A DNA stretch of 64,000 nucleotides from contig NZ_JAFCGY010000016.1 of NCBI RefSeq assembly GCF_016836705.1, positions 1 through 64,000 on the forward strand, in the 5' to 3' direction. The notes beneath the pieces are model-generated. The model did not search any database, was not told the DNA's origin, and worked only from the letters and a program-made list of their open reading frames with translations. This DNA comes from Mesorhizobium caraganae (GTDB taxonomy: Bacteria; Pseudomonadota; Alphaproteobacteria; Rhizobiales; Rhizobiaceae). Within the stretch, counting starts at the first letter, position 1. Every line of letters begins with the position of its first letter. The position numbers and the translations under genes are program-made. Shown here one piece after another: positions 1-8,377 of the stretch.

Positions 1-468
1 GACCTGCTGGCTACCGAGGTCGGTGTAGGCATAATCCAGTTTGCCTTTGACCTGCTCGTAAACGTTGCTCGCGACGCAGACGCCGCCAGGTTCTGCAAGC
101 TTCTCGAGCCGCGCGGCGATGTTCACGCCATCACCGTAGATCGTATCATCCTCTGCAATCACGTCGCCCAAATTCACGCCCATGCGGAAAGTCATGCGCC
201 TGTCTTCGGGCAAACTTGCATTCTGAGCAGCCAATACCTCCTGGGCTTCGACCGCACACTGCACCGCGTGGACTGCGCTGGCGAATTCGACAAGAAGGCT
301 GTCGCCAGCGGAACCGACGATGCGTCCGTGCGACTCCGTGATCTTGGGGTCAATCACTTCGGCGCGAAGCCTCTTCAGCTGTGCAAGCGTGCCAACCTCG
401 TCGGCTCCCATGAGGCGGCTGTAGCCGACGACGTCGGCAGCAAGGATTGCGGTGAGGCGTCGCTCCAT
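1..468 (-). CDS. Class III adenylate/guanylate cyclase, N-terminal part (runs off window)
   Basis: This is the first 156 codons of a class III nucleotidyl cyclase, which makes cAMP (or cGMP) from the nucleoside triphosphate; the rest lies beyond base 1. The protein opens MERRLTAILAADVVGYSRLM, the usual start of rhizobial cyclases. Asp12 and Asp56 (in GDSLLVEF) sit where the two metal-binding aspartates are expected. The motif DGVNIAARLE near residue 130 belongs to the catalytic fold. The catalytic domain therefore begins at the N-terminus, with no membrane segment before it. In this family a C-terminal TPR or periplasmic-binding-like module often follows, but it cannot be seen here. Nucleotide specificity cannot be settled from this fragment. 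Confidence 0.93.
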   Translation of the reverse strand, partial: MERRLTAILAADVVGYSRLMGADEVGTLAQLKRLRAEVIDPKITESHGRIVGSAGDSLLVEFASAVHAVQCAVEAQEVLAAQNASLPEDRRMTFRMGVNLGDVIAEDDTIYGDGVNIAARLEKLAEPGGVCVASNVYEQVKGKLDYAYTDLGSQQV

Positions 469-784
469 GCTTGTGTCCTGCCTCTTCCATAGGTCGAAGC
501 TCCGGGCGGTGAGCGTATTCCAGTCCTACCTCGAATGCGAGCGTGCAGTGCCGGCGCCAGCAGCGATCAACTCACCACGTCCCTTTGGCCATCCCTCACA
601 TGGCGTGGTTTATGGTCCGATCGCGGGTGCTGCCGAAGGGCTACTTTTGGATCAGGTCACGACTATTTCCCCGTTCAACCGAGCGTCCGCTTTTTGAAGA
701 TCCATAGCCTGAACCTGCCAGTCCGATGTCGGCCCAACCACGACGTTCGAGGCCTTGATGCTAGCCGATGGCGGGGCGGTCCCG
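469..784. other. Intergenic region without a recognised gene
   Basis: This 316-base stretch separates the start of the cyclase from the end of the MoaD/ThiS-like gene. I see no convincing coding frame, RNA gene or repeat. It must contain the cyclase promoter, but no clear -35/-10 pair stands out. Short forward frames here look like chance open frames in GC-rich DNA. Confidence 0.5.
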
Positions 785-1030
785 TCACCCCCCAGCCAGC
801 CGCGGCAGCAGAAAAATCTCCGCCCCCTTTGGCAATTCTTTCGACCACGTATCGCGATAGATCGTGCCGTCGATGGCCACCGCGATGCCCTTCTCGATCC
901 AGGGCTCTATCCCGGGATACTGTTCAGCCAGCTTCCTAAACAGCTCCCTTATGTCCTTGGCCTCGACCTCGACCTTGCTCTTGCCGCCGGCGAGTTGGCC
1001 CAGCGCACCCCAGAGGGTGACTTCGACCAT
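785..1030 (-). CDS. MoaD/ThiS family ubiquitin-like sulfur carrier
   Basis: An 81-residue protein with a beta-grasp pattern (MVEVTLWGAL at the N-terminus) that ends in RLAGG. The terminal Gly-Gly is the hallmark of MoaD/ThiS sulfur carriers, which are adenylated and thiocarboxylated at the last glycine. It lies 64 bp downstream of the molybdopterin subunit of a molybdenum hydroxylase and on the same strand, which suggests a role in molybdopterin synthesis or enzyme maturation. The link is inferred from position; a ThiS-like or other sulfur-transfer role is possible. A 45-bp palindromic repeat sits in the gap, so co-transcription is likely but not certain. Confidence 0.8.
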   Translation of the reverse strand: MVEVTLWGALGQLAGGKSKVEVEAKDIRELFRKLAEQYPGIEPWIEKGIAVAIDGTIYRDTWSKELPKGAEIFLLPRLAGG

Positions 1031-1055
1031 TTGCCGGACCCCTATTCTTGACCGA

Positions 1056-1100
1056 GCATGATGTTATCCGAAAACCGCTGCGCTCTTTTCGGCATCATGC
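1056..1100. repeat. 45-bp palindromic intergenic repeat, copy 1
   Basis: Nested inverted repeat: outer arms GCATGATG and CATCATGC, inner arms CCGAAAA and TTTTCGG, with a short loop. The same 45-bp design recurs at 14356-14400 and 44995-45039. Here the right arm overlaps the end of the molybdopterin subunit gene and supplies its TGA stop (1095-1097). It can fold as a hairpin in RNA on either strand. Confidence 0.85.
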
Positions 1101-3365
1101 CCTGCCTTCGCGTTCCGCCTCGATCGCGGCGAGGACGCGGGGCGGTGACATCGGGATGTGGGTCATGCGCACGCCGGCGGCGTTCGACATCGCGTTGGCG
1201 ATCGCCGCCAGCGGCGGCACGATCGAGGTCTCGCCGACGCCGCGCACGCCATAGGGGTGGTTGGGGTTGGGGATCTCGAGGATCTGCGTGTCGATCATCG
1301 GCAGGTCCGAGCAGACCGGGATGCGGTAGTCGAGGAAGCCGGCGTTCTGGAGTCGCCCGTCCTTGCCGTAAATATACTCTTCGTTGAGCGCCCAGCCGAT
1401 GCCTTGTGCGGCGCCGCCCTGGTACTGGCCCTCGACATAGGTCGGGTGCACCGCCTTGCCGGCATCCTGGATCACCGTGTAGCGGATCACGCGCGCGGCA
1501 CCCGTCTCGGGGTCGACCTCGATGTCACATATGTGGGTGGCGAAGGAGACGCCGGCGCCGTCGGCGACGAGCTCGCTGTGGCCGGCGATCGGCCCGCCGG
1601 TTTTGCCGGAAGCGGCGGCGATCTCCTTCAGCGACAGTGCTGCGAGGTTGCCGTATTTCTCGCCTTTGGCGATGGCGTGGCCGTTTTCCCAGACCACGTC
1701 GTCGACGGGGATGTCCCACATCTGCGCGGCGCGGTCGCGCAGGATTTTGATCGCGTTGCGGGCGGCCGAGATGGTCGCCATCGAGGACGAGAAGGTGCCG
1801 CGGCTGCCGTCGGTCATGTCGTTGTAGCCGAGAGAAGACGTGTCGGCGACAACAGCCTTGACCTGCTCATAGGCGATGCCGAGCTCTTCCGCCGCCACCA
1901 GCGACAGCGACGCGCGGGATCCACCCACATCCACCGTGCCGACGGCCAGCGAGACCGAGCCGTCCATGCCGATGTTGAGGTCGGTGCAGGTCTGGCCGCC
2001 GAAGTTGAACCAGAAGCCGCAGGCCATGCCGCGGCCCTGGTTTTTGCCCAACGGCGCTTTCATGTGCGGATGGGTCTTCGCCGCCTCCAGCGTTGGCCCG
2101 ATGCCGATCGGCCCATAGACCGGTCCATAGGACGACCTTGTGCCTTCCTGAGCGGCGTTTTTGATGCGGAACTCGACCGGATCCATGCCGAGCTCCTTGG
2201 CGAGCTCGTCGACGGCACTTTCCACGGCGAACGCCGCCATGGGTGCGGAGGGGGCGCGATAGGCCGCGGTCTTCGGCCGGTTGACCAGCACTTCGTAGCC
2301 GACGGTCTTGACGTTATCGAGCTTGTAGCAGGCGAACGCCGTCATGGCGCCGATCTCGGCCCAGGTGCCGGCATAGGGGCCGCTGGAATAGCGCAGCGTC
2401 GCCTCGGCGGCGGTGATGGTGCCGTCCTTGCGGGCGCCGATCTTCACGTCGATCGAGGTCGCGCTGGTCGGTCCAGAAGCGCGGAACACTTCATCGCGGG
2501 TCATGACGAGCTTGACCGGCCGGCCTGCCTTGCGCGACAGCGCGAGTGCTACCGGTTCTGCCCAGACATGGGTCTTGCCACCAAAGCCGCCGCCGATCTC
2601 CGACGAGGTGACGCGCAGTTTCGAGGCTTCCAGCCCGAGCAGTTGCGCGCAGTGCTGGCGGTAGACGAAATGGCCTTGCGTGCAGACCCAGAGGTCGGCG
2701 GTGCCGTCGGACGAGACGTTCGCCACGCAGGCATGCGGCTCGATATAGCCCTGGTGCGTCTGCTCGGTCTTGAAGGAGCGCTCGACGATGAAATCGGCAT
2801 GGCCGAAACCCTGATGGACATCGCCATGGCCGAACTGGCTGCGCTTGGTGACGTTGGAGGGCTTTACCGGCTTTTCCTCGAGGCCTTCGGTAAAGATCGT
2901 GTCGTTGATCAGCGGGGCTGTGTGTTTCATCGCCTCGTCGACATCGGTGACATGCGGCAAAAGCTCGTAGGCGACCTGGATGAGCTTCAGAGCCTGGCGC
3001 GCCGTGCTGGCATCGACAGCGGCGACCGCGGCCACGGCATGGCCGTCATAGAGCGCCTTGCTGCGCGCCATGCAATTGTCGAGGACGTCGTACATGGCGG
3101 CATCGCCATCGGTGAGGTCCGGCAGGTCGGCGGCGGTGATCACCGCTTTCACGCCGGCCAGCTTTTCCGCCTTCGAGGTGTCGATCTTCAGGATCTTTGC
3201 GTGGGCATGCGGGCTTCTGAGAATACGCCCGACCAACTGCCCCGCCATGTTGAAGTCGGCGCCGTAGCGCGCGCGTCCCGTCACCTTGTCGATGCCGTCG
3301 GGCCGGATAGGGCGGGTGCCGACGGATGCGAATTTGCGGCCTGAAAAGCGCGGATCGAAATTCAT
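1095..3365 (-). CDS. Molybdenum hydroxylase, molybdopterin-binding large subunit (xanthine dehydrogenase/CoxL family)
   Basis: A 756-residue large subunit of a xanthine oxidase-family hydroxylase, which binds the Mo-pterin cofactor and substrate and inserts water-derived oxygen. It starts with the substrate-channel domain (IRPDGIDKVTGRARYGADF). The glycine-rich cofactor loop GGGFGGK is at residues 258-264. The C-terminal GVRGVGET motif carries the glutamate that acts as general base in this family. No CO-dehydrogenase-specific AYRCSFR loop is seen; AYRAPSAP stands at that position, so CO is an unlikely substrate. Closest general type is the aromatic or aldehyde hydroxylases; the substrate is unknown. 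It is the third gene of the M-S-L operon, 3 bp after the 2Fe-2S subunit. The stop codon lies inside a palindromic repeat. Confidence 0.93.
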   Translation of the reverse strand: MNFDPRFSGRKFASVGTRPIRPDGIDKVTGRARYGADFNMAGQLVGRILRSPHAHAKILKIDTSKAEKLAGVKAVITAADLPDLTDGDAAMYDVLDNCMARSKALYDGHAVAAVAAVDASTARQALKLIQVAYELLPHVTDVDEAMKHTAPLINDTIFTEGLEEKPVKPSNVTKRSQFGHGDVHQGFGHADFIVERSFKTEQTHQGYIEPHACVANVSSDGTADLWVCTQGHFVYRQHCAQLLGLEASKLRVTSSEIGGGFGGKTHVWAEPVALALSRKAGRPVKLVMTRDEVFRASGPTSATSIDVKIGARKDGTITAAEATLRYSSGPYAGTWAEIGAMTAFACYKLDNVKTVGYEVLVNRPKTAAYRAPSAPMAAFAVESAVDELAKELGMDPVEFRIKNAAQEGTRSSYGPVYGPIGIGPTLEAAKTHPHMKAPLGKNQGRGMACGFWFNFGGQTCTDLNIGMDGSVSLAVGTVDVGGSRASLSLVAAEELGIAYEQVKAVVADTSSLGYNDMTDGSRGTFSSSMATISAARNAIKILRDRAAQMWDIPVDDVVWENGHAIAKGEKYGNLAALSLKEIAAASGKTGGPIAGHSELVADGAGVSFATHICDIEVDPETGAARVIRYTVIQDAGKAVHPTYVEGQYQGGAAQGIGWALNEEYIYGKDGRLQNAGFLDYRIPVCSDLPMIDTQILEIPNPNHPYGVRGVGETSIVPPLAAIANAMSNAAGVRMTHIPMSPPRVLAAIEAEREGRA

Positions 3366-3368
3366 GGC

Positions 3369-3848
3369 TTACGCTCCCTTCATCACATTAGCCGCGTCCT
3401 GGACGGCGCGCACGATCTTGTCGTAGCCGGTGCAGCGGCAGAGATTGCCGGCGAGGCCGAAGCGGATTTCTTCCTCGGACGGATCGGGGTTTTTCGCCAG
3501 CAGGTCCTTGGCCGCGATCAAAAAACCCGGCGTGCAGATGCCGCATTGCAGGGCGGCATGTTCGAGGAATTTCTGCTGCAGCGTGTGCAGCTTCTCGCCA
3601 TGCGCCATGCCCTCGACGGTCTCGACAATTCGGCCCTCGGCCTCGGCGCCGAGCACCAGGCACGAGCAGACCAGCCGGTTGTCGAGGATGATCGAGCAGG
3701 CGCCGCAGTCGCCGGTGCCGCAGCCTTCCTTGGCGCCGGTCAGCCCGAGCCGGTCGCGCAGGACGTCGAGCAACGTCTCGTCGGGTTGGCAAAGGTACTC
3801 GACGTGATCGCCGTTGATTGTCGTTGAAACTGCTACACCGGCCATCAT
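3369..3848 (-). CDS. Molybdenum hydroxylase, (2Fe-2S)-binding small subunit
   Basis: A 159-residue electron-transfer subunit with two [2Fe-2S] clusters. The plant-ferredoxin-like cluster uses Cys43, Cys48, Cys51 and Cys63 (CGTGDCGACS). The helical cluster uses Cys102, Cys105, Cys137 and Cys139 (QCGICTPG and NLCRCTGY). Length and cysteine spacing match the family. Its ATGATG start overlaps the TGA of the FAD subunit (ATGA), with a strong GGAGG site just upstream, so translation is coupled. Electrons pass from the Mo centre through these clusters to FAD. Either of the first two Met codons may be used. Confidence 0.95.
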   Translation of the reverse strand: MMAGVAVSTTINGDHVEYLCQPDETLLDVLRDRLGLTGAKEGCGTGDCGACSIILDNRLVCSCLVLGAEAEGRIVETVEGMAHGEKLHTLQQKFLEHAALQCGICTPGFLIAAKDLLAKNPDPSEEEIRFGLAGNLCRCTGYDKIVRAVQDAANVMKGA

Positions 3849-4705
3849 TTGCCTCCTGCACGTGCATAGGCGGTCGTCGCGGCACGTCTCGCCAGCACGC
3901 CCGCAACTTTTCGTCTGAACTCGATGGTGCCGCGCTTGTCGTCGATGGGCCGGCAGGCCCCCGCGCAGACCTTGGCAAGCCGCTCGAGCGCTGCTTCGTC
4001 GAGCTTCCGGCCGATAAGGGCCTCGGCTGCCTCTGCGACCAGAAGCACGGTCGGGGCCGCGGCGCCCAGCGCCACGCGGGCGGCTGTTATGACGCCATGC
4101 TCGTCGATCGTCAGGTTCACGCCGGCGCTGACCACGGCGATGTCCATCTCGGTGCGTGGAATGAACCGGAGATAGGCGTCGCCCGAACGCGGCGCTTGGC
4201 TGTCGAGCAGGATCGCCTCGATGATCTCGCCCTTGGACAGCGACGTCTTGCCGGGCCCGATCGGCACGGCCTCCACGGCAATGGTGCGCTTGCCCGAAGG
4301 ACCGGCAACCACAGCCTTGGCGCCGGCGGCCACCAAAGCCGGGACGCTGTCGGCGGCCGGGGAGGCGTTGCAGAGATTACCGGTTATCGTACAACGGCCC
4401 TGGACCTGCTTCGAGCCGATCAGCTTTGCCGCTTCGACGACGCCGGGCCAAGCCTTCTTCAGCGCTGAGTTTTCTCCCAGCACCGCGCAGGGAACAGCCG
4501 CGCCGATGCTGAAGCCGTCGGCCGTCTCCCGGATCTCGCTCAGGCCAGCGATCGCCTTGATGTCGACGATCAGGTCGGGCTCGACGAAGCCGCCCTTCAT
4601 CCTCACCAGGAGGTCGCTGCCTCCGGCAAGAATGGCTGATGTGCCGGAAGCGCCGGCCAGCAGGCCAACGGCATCTTCGATTGAAAGCGGACGTATGTAA
4701 CGCAT
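3845..4705 (-). CDS. Molybdenum hydroxylase, FAD-binding middle subunit (CoxM family)
   Basis: A 286-residue FAD subunit that reoxidises the iron-sulfur clusters and passes electrons to the acceptor. FAD-binding signatures are visible: LAGGSDLLVRMKGG in the first 50 residues and TITGNLCNASPAADS around residue 100. I chose the ATG at 4705 because it follows AAGGGGAG by a few bases and begins with the family-typical MRYIRPLSIEDAV; a longer open frame to 4819 has no such support. It is the first gene of the operon M-S-L-(MoaD-like). About 140 bp separate it from the upstream oxidoreductase gene, enough for its own promoter. Confidence 0.93.
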   Translation of the reverse strand: MRYIRPLSIEDAVGLLAGASGTSAILAGGSDLLVRMKGGFVEPDLIVDIKAIAGLSEIRETADGFSIGAAVPCAVLGENSALKKAWPGVVEAAKLIGSKQVQGRCTITGNLCNASPAADSVPALVAAGAKAVVAGPSGKRTIAVEAVPIGPGKTSLSKGEIIEAILLDSQAPRSGDAYLRFIPRTEMDIAVVSAGVNLTIDEHGVITAARVALGAAAPTVLLVAEAAEALIGRKLDEAALERLAKVCAGACRPIDDKRGTIEFRRKVAGVLARRAATTAYARAGGK

Positions 4706-4846
4706 CGTCTCCCCTTGGTCATCGTGATCTCGCCGACCGTTATAAACAGTCTCCTCATAATGACCATCCGGTTGCTCATTTCCGCGATTGGGCCAGGTGC
4801 GAGTTGGGTTCCATGCCAAGCATGGCTGACGCCCTACATTGTATGC

Positions 4847-5803
4847 CTACGCTGCATCTTTTGCACGAGGGGCGGTGATGCCGATGTCATCGAGCGCCTC
4901 TGCCACAGCCTGATCCTGCGGGGTGTGCGGAATCTCGCCGATGATGCCTTCCAGCCGGTCGGACACGAGCCGGTGCGGTTCGAAGCGCAGATAGGACATC
5001 GAGACGATCTCGCGCCACATCGCCACGAACGGGCTGCCGGCGCGCAGCACCCACCAGGGCATGAAGGTCAGTTTCAGCGGACGTCCCAGCGCCTTCTCGG
5101 CAGCTTCCTTGATGTCCATGTCGGTGACGGCATGGCCGGGGAAGTTGAGCGCCTCGTAGAAGCCGAGCTTGTCGAGGTTGCGCGCCAGCCCGACGAAGGC
5201 CACCGCGAAGTCCGGCAGATAGGCCCATTCATGCACGAGGTTGGCCGGGCCAGGCGCGGTATAGATGCCCTTGTTCATCTTGGCGGCGACGACGAGGTCG
5301 AACCACGATCCGCTGCCGGTGCCGCCGAAGAAATCGCCGGCCCGCAGGATAATGGTGCGCACCCGGCCGGCATCGGCCTCGCGGCGAAACAGCGCTTCCA
5401 AGGCGCAGCGGATGCGGCCCTTCTCGGTCGTCGGGCGGAAGGGGGTGTCCTCGGTGACCACCTGCGGCATTGGTGAGCCGTAGTTGTAGACGGTGCCGGG
5501 GAAGAGATGCAGCGCGCCATTGGTATGGCAGGCGGCCATGACGTTCTCCGCCATCGGCAGGCATTTGCCCCAGTCGGTGTAGATCGGGTTGAGGCCATTG
5601 AAGATGATGTCGACACCCTCGGTGGCGCGGATCAGCGCCTCGCGGTCGAGCGCATCGCCGGCAGTGGCGGTGGCACCGTTGAGTTCGGCCGGCACCTTGC
5701 CGGTGCGGGTGACGGCGCGGACGTCGAAGCCGGCGTCGATGAAGGCCTTGCCAACCACGCGGCCGAGCCGGCCATTGGCGCCCAGAATTGCGATCTTGGT
5801 CAT
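4847..5803 (-). CDS. NAD(P)-binding oxidoreductase, NmrA/extended SDR-like
   Basis: A 318-residue Rossmann-fold protein. The N-terminal MTKIAILGANGRLG gives the GxxGxxG dinucleotide-binding motif at residues 8-14, as in atypical and extended short-chain dehydrogenases of the NmrA group. The start at 5803 was chosen over an upstream ATG because the beta-strand begins immediately and GGAGA precedes it. It is transcribed divergently from a LysR regulator 95 bp away, with two palindromes in the gap, so it is the likely target of that regulator. Substrate unknown. Molybdenum hydroxylase genes follow on the same strand, and a metabolic link is possible but unproven. Confidence 0.85.
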   Translation of the reverse strand: MTKIAILGANGRLGRVVGKAFIDAGFDVRAVTRTGKVPAELNGATATAGDALDREALIRATEGVDIIFNGLNPIYTDWGKCLPMAENVMAACHTNGALHLFPGTVYNYGSPMPQVVTEDTPFRPTTEKGRIRCALEALFRREADAGRVRTIILRAGDFFGGTGSGSWFDLVVAAKMNKGIYTAPGPANLVHEWAYLPDFAVAFVGLARNLDKLGFYEALNFPGHAVTDMDIKEAAEKALGRPLKLTFMPWWVLRAGSPFVAMWREIVSMSYLRFEPHRLVSDRLEGIIGEIPHTPQDQAVAEALDDIGITAPRAKDAA

Positions 5804-5849
5804 TTTTCGTCTCCGTGTTTGTGTATGCACGCCGAATATGATGCCTCCA

Positions 5850-5900
5850 CATTCGAATGAAAATTGACTGAGATTGGCATTCTGATATTCATAAATGAAT
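5850..5900. promoter_or_regulatory. Divergent promoter region with two palindromes, putative LysR operator
   Basis: Two perfect palindromes lie between the divergent oxidoreductase and LysR genes: CATTCGAATG at 5850-5859 and ATTCATAAATGAAT at 5887-5900. Their centres are 39 bp apart. The second overlaps the LysR start codon, as expected for autorepression. LysR proteins usually bind one recognition and one activation site of this kind. Assignment is inference. Confidence 0.5.
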
Positions 5901-6807
5901 GACTGAAATCGACTGGAACCTGATCAAGAGCTTCGTCACCGTGGCGGAAACCGGCAGCCTGTCGGCCGCCGCGCGAAAGCTGTCGGCCAGCCAGCCGACG
6001 CTTGGGCGCCACATCGGTGAGCTCGAACAGGCGCTCGGCGTCACCCTGTTCCGGCGCGGGCGGCGCGGCTATGCGCTGACGGAAGCCGGCGCCACGCTGT
6101 TCGAGCGCGGCAAACTGGTGAGCGAGCAGGCGAGCGCTTTTTCGCTATTGGCGCTGGGCTCGGTCGAGGCGATCGAAGGCACGGTGCGCATCGCCGCCAG
6201 CGAGGTGGTGGCTGCCTATGTGCTGCCGAAGATGACGGCGCGGCTCGGCATCGAGGAGCCCGGCATCGAGGTCGAGATCGTTGCCTCGAACCAGGTCGAG
6301 AACCTGCTGCGCCGCGATGCCGACATCGCCATCCGCATGGTCAAGCCGGCACAGAACGAGCTGACGGCGCGCAAGGTCTGCGACATTCCGCTGTGCTGCT
6401 GCGCGGCCAAATCCTATCTCGACCGGCATGGCCGCCCGCTTGTGCCCGCCGACCTTGTCGACCATCCGCTGATCGGCTTCGACCGCAGCGACGAAATGAT
6501 CCGCGGCTTTACCCAGTTCGGCATCCCGGTCACCCGTGGCAATTTTCGTTTCAGGACCGACAATCAGATCGTCCTGTGGGAGGCACTGCGGGCGGGAAAC
6601 GGCATTGGCCTCGGCCAGGAGCCGCTGGCCGACAGCGACCCATTGCTGGAAAAACTGCTGCCGGGCATGCCGTTGCCCAGCCTGCCGGTGTGGCTGGCCA
6701 TGCATCGCGACGTGCGCACCAGCGTGCGCATCCGTCGCGTCGCCGATTTCCTCTACGAGGAGCTGAAGCGCTATTCGGCGGGAGCGGCCGCGAATTCGGC
6801 GCGGTGA
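5899..6807 (+). CDS. LysR family transcriptional regulator
   Basis: A 302-residue LysR regulator. The winged helix-turn-helix occupies about residues 1-60 (WNLIKSFVTVAETGSLSAAARKLSASQPTLGRHI), followed by a periplasmic-binding-like effector domain from about residue 90. No good ribosome site precedes the ATG; the start is fixed by the conserved N-terminus and by stop codons in nearby frames. It faces the NmrA-like oxidoreductase divergently and probably controls it and itself through the palindromes at 5850-5900. Its 3' end overlaps the 3' end of the convergent MFS gene by 37 bp. The inducer is unknown. Confidence 0.93.
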   Translation: MTEIDWNLIKSFVTVAETGSLSAAARKLSASQPTLGRHIGELEQALGVTLFRRGRRGYALTEAGATLFERGKLVSEQASAFSLLALGSVEAIEGTVRIAASEVVAAYVLPKMTARLGIEEPGIEVEIVASNQVENLLRRDADIAIRMVKPAQNELTARKVCDIPLCCCAAKSYLDRHGRPLVPADLVDHPLIGFDRSDEMIRGFTQFGIPVTRGNFRFRTDNQIVLWEALRAGNGIGLGQEPLADSDPLLEKLLPGMPLPSLPVWLAMHRDVRTSVRIRRVADFLYEELKRYSAGAAANSAR

Positions 6808-7928
6808 GCGAGCCCGGCCATCAAGAGCACGACGATCAATAGCCCCGACATGGCGACAAAGATCGGCCCAAAGCTCAAATGCTCGGCGACGAAGCCGATC
6901 GCCGACGGCGCCACCAATATGCCGGAATAGCCCATTGTGGTGACCACGCTCATGCCGGTGCCCGACGACATGCCTTCCTGGTTGCCGCCGGCCGAAAAGA
7001 TGATCGGCACCATGTTGGCGATGCCGAAGCCGCAGAGGGCAAAGGCCGCGATGGCGACCCAGGGCGAAGGCGACAGGCCGGCGATCAGCATGCCGGCGGC
7101 GGCCACAACCGCCGAGCCGCGCAGTGTCGCCACCGCGCCGAAGCGGTTGCGCACGCCGTCGCCGAAAAAGCGCATGATCGCCATGACGCCTGAGAAGGCG
7201 GCGTAGGCAAGACCGGCAATGGCGAGATCGGCGCCGAGTTCCTGCCGCAGATAAAGCGCCGCCCAGTCGAGCACCGCACCCTCGGAAATCATCGTCAGCA
7301 GCGCCATCAGCCCGACCAGATAGACCAACGGGTTGGCCGGCAGCGCGAATTTGTGATGTTCGGCGGCCTGCGGCTTGTCTTCGGCGATGAGGTAGCCGAC
7401 CGCCACGGCTATGACGGCAAAGGCTAGCACCGTCACTACAGCCGCATGGGCAAGATGGCCATAGGTCTGGATGGCGTAGCCGCCCAGGCCGCCACCGGCG
7501 AAACCGCCAAGGCTCCAGAAGCCATGCGACGACGACATGATGGCGCGGGACAGCCTTCTTTCCACCACCACCGCATTGGCGTTCATGGCGACATCCATGC
7601 CGCCGATCGAGCCGCCGAAGATGACCATGGCGATCGCCGCCAGCGGCACGTTGGGCGCCAGCGCCACGACCAGCAGGCCGAGACTGCCGCACAGGCCGAA
7701 CCAGCGCAGCACCGTGCGCGAGCCATGTTTCGAGATCAGATGGCCGCACCAGCTCATGGCCGCGACCGCGCCGACGCCGAACAACAGGATCAGCAGGCCG
7801 AGCGTGAATTTTGTGATGTCGAGCCGGGTCAGGAACACCGGAATCTGCGGCGCCCAGCTGCCAGTCAGGAAGCCGTTGGCGAGGAAGATGGTTGCTACGG
7901 CCCATCGCCCGCGAATGGCGCCCTGCAT
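6771..7928 (-). CDS. MFS transporter
   Basis: A membrane protein of about 385 residues with roughly twelve hydrophobic segments, typical of the major facilitator superfamily. The first runs through AVATIFLANGFLTGSWAPQI, as in the sugar- or drug-transporter-like group with early GSW/PQIP motifs. I took the ATG at 7928; an in-frame TTG at 7964 would add 12 residues (TGFEPIDAQNT). The gene converges on the LysR gene and overlaps its end by 37 bp. Substrate cannot be told from sequence. Confidence 0.88.
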   Translation of the reverse strand: MQGAIRGRWAVATIFLANGFLTGSWAPQIPVFLTRLDITKFTLGLLILLFGVGAVAAMSWCGHLISKHGSRTVLRWFGLCGSLGLLVVALAPNVPLAAIAMVIFGGSIGGMDVAMNANAVVVERRLSRAIMSSSHGFWSLGGFAGGGLGGYAIQTYGHLAHAAVVTVLAFAVIAVAVGYLIAEDKPQAAEHHKFALPANPLVYLVGLMALLTMISEGAVLDWAALYLRQELGADLAIAGLAYAAFSGVMAIMRFFGDGVRNRFGAVATLRGSAVVAAAGMLIAGLSPSPWVAIAAFALCGFGIANMVPIIFSAGGNQEGMSSGTGMSVVTTMGYSGILVAPSAIGFVAEHLSFGPIFVAMSGLLIVVLLMAGLAHRAEFAAAPAE

Positions 7929-8107
7929 GGTGTTTTGCGCGTCTATGGGTTCGAATCCGGTCAAAAATGGCTTTGCGCGGCAAATTAGATCGATTCAATT
8001 TGCAGTCAAGCGCTGTGGTTGAGGAAATGCTTGGACCAAAGGGCCAATGGAGTCGGTACCGTTCGGTGGACCATCAGACGTTGGAGATTGGCGAAAACGC
8101 CCCATCC

Positions 8108-8319
8108 CTTCGTCATCCACGGGCGGAGCAAGGAGCGTAGCGACGCGGCGCAGACCCGAGGATCCATTCCGTGCCGTCTGTGCGATGCTACGGCGCAGAA
8201 TCAGGCCTGGTGAGTGCAACCATCATTCTGAGCCGCTGTGTCCGTGCCGGCCGTCGCGGCATGGATCCTAGGGTTTCCGCGACGTCGCTGCGCGACTGCT
8301 CCACCCTAGGATGACGAAG
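8108..8319. repeat. Imperfect inverted repeat in a 450-bp intergenic region
   Basis: The gap 7929-8377 holds no gene. It contains two related segments in opposite orientation: 8108-8170 (CTTCGTCATCCACGGGCGGA to GGATCCATTCC) and 8260-8319 (CATGGATCCTAGGG to CCTAGGATGACGAAG). Both carry the pattern cgtcatcc-ggcggagca-gcgacg-ggatccat, with about 90 bp between them. This looks like a pair of dispersed rhizobial repeats or a long hairpin element. No open frame or terminal target duplication was recognised. Confidence 0.75.
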
Positions 8320-8377
8320 TCGCGTAGGGCTCCGCCAATTGCGGGCGCGTGGACGCCTATAAGCGTTGCGCCGGGCG

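Noticed and set aside
1158..3344. 728-codon open frame opposite the molybdopterin subunit gene
   Set aside because: Antisense shadow of a clear gene in GC-rich DNA; no ribosome site or family motif, and the true protein is on the other strand.
6145..7998. 617-codon minus-strand frame across the LysR and MFS genes
   Set aside because: Spans two real genes in the wrong frame or strand; no domain seen.
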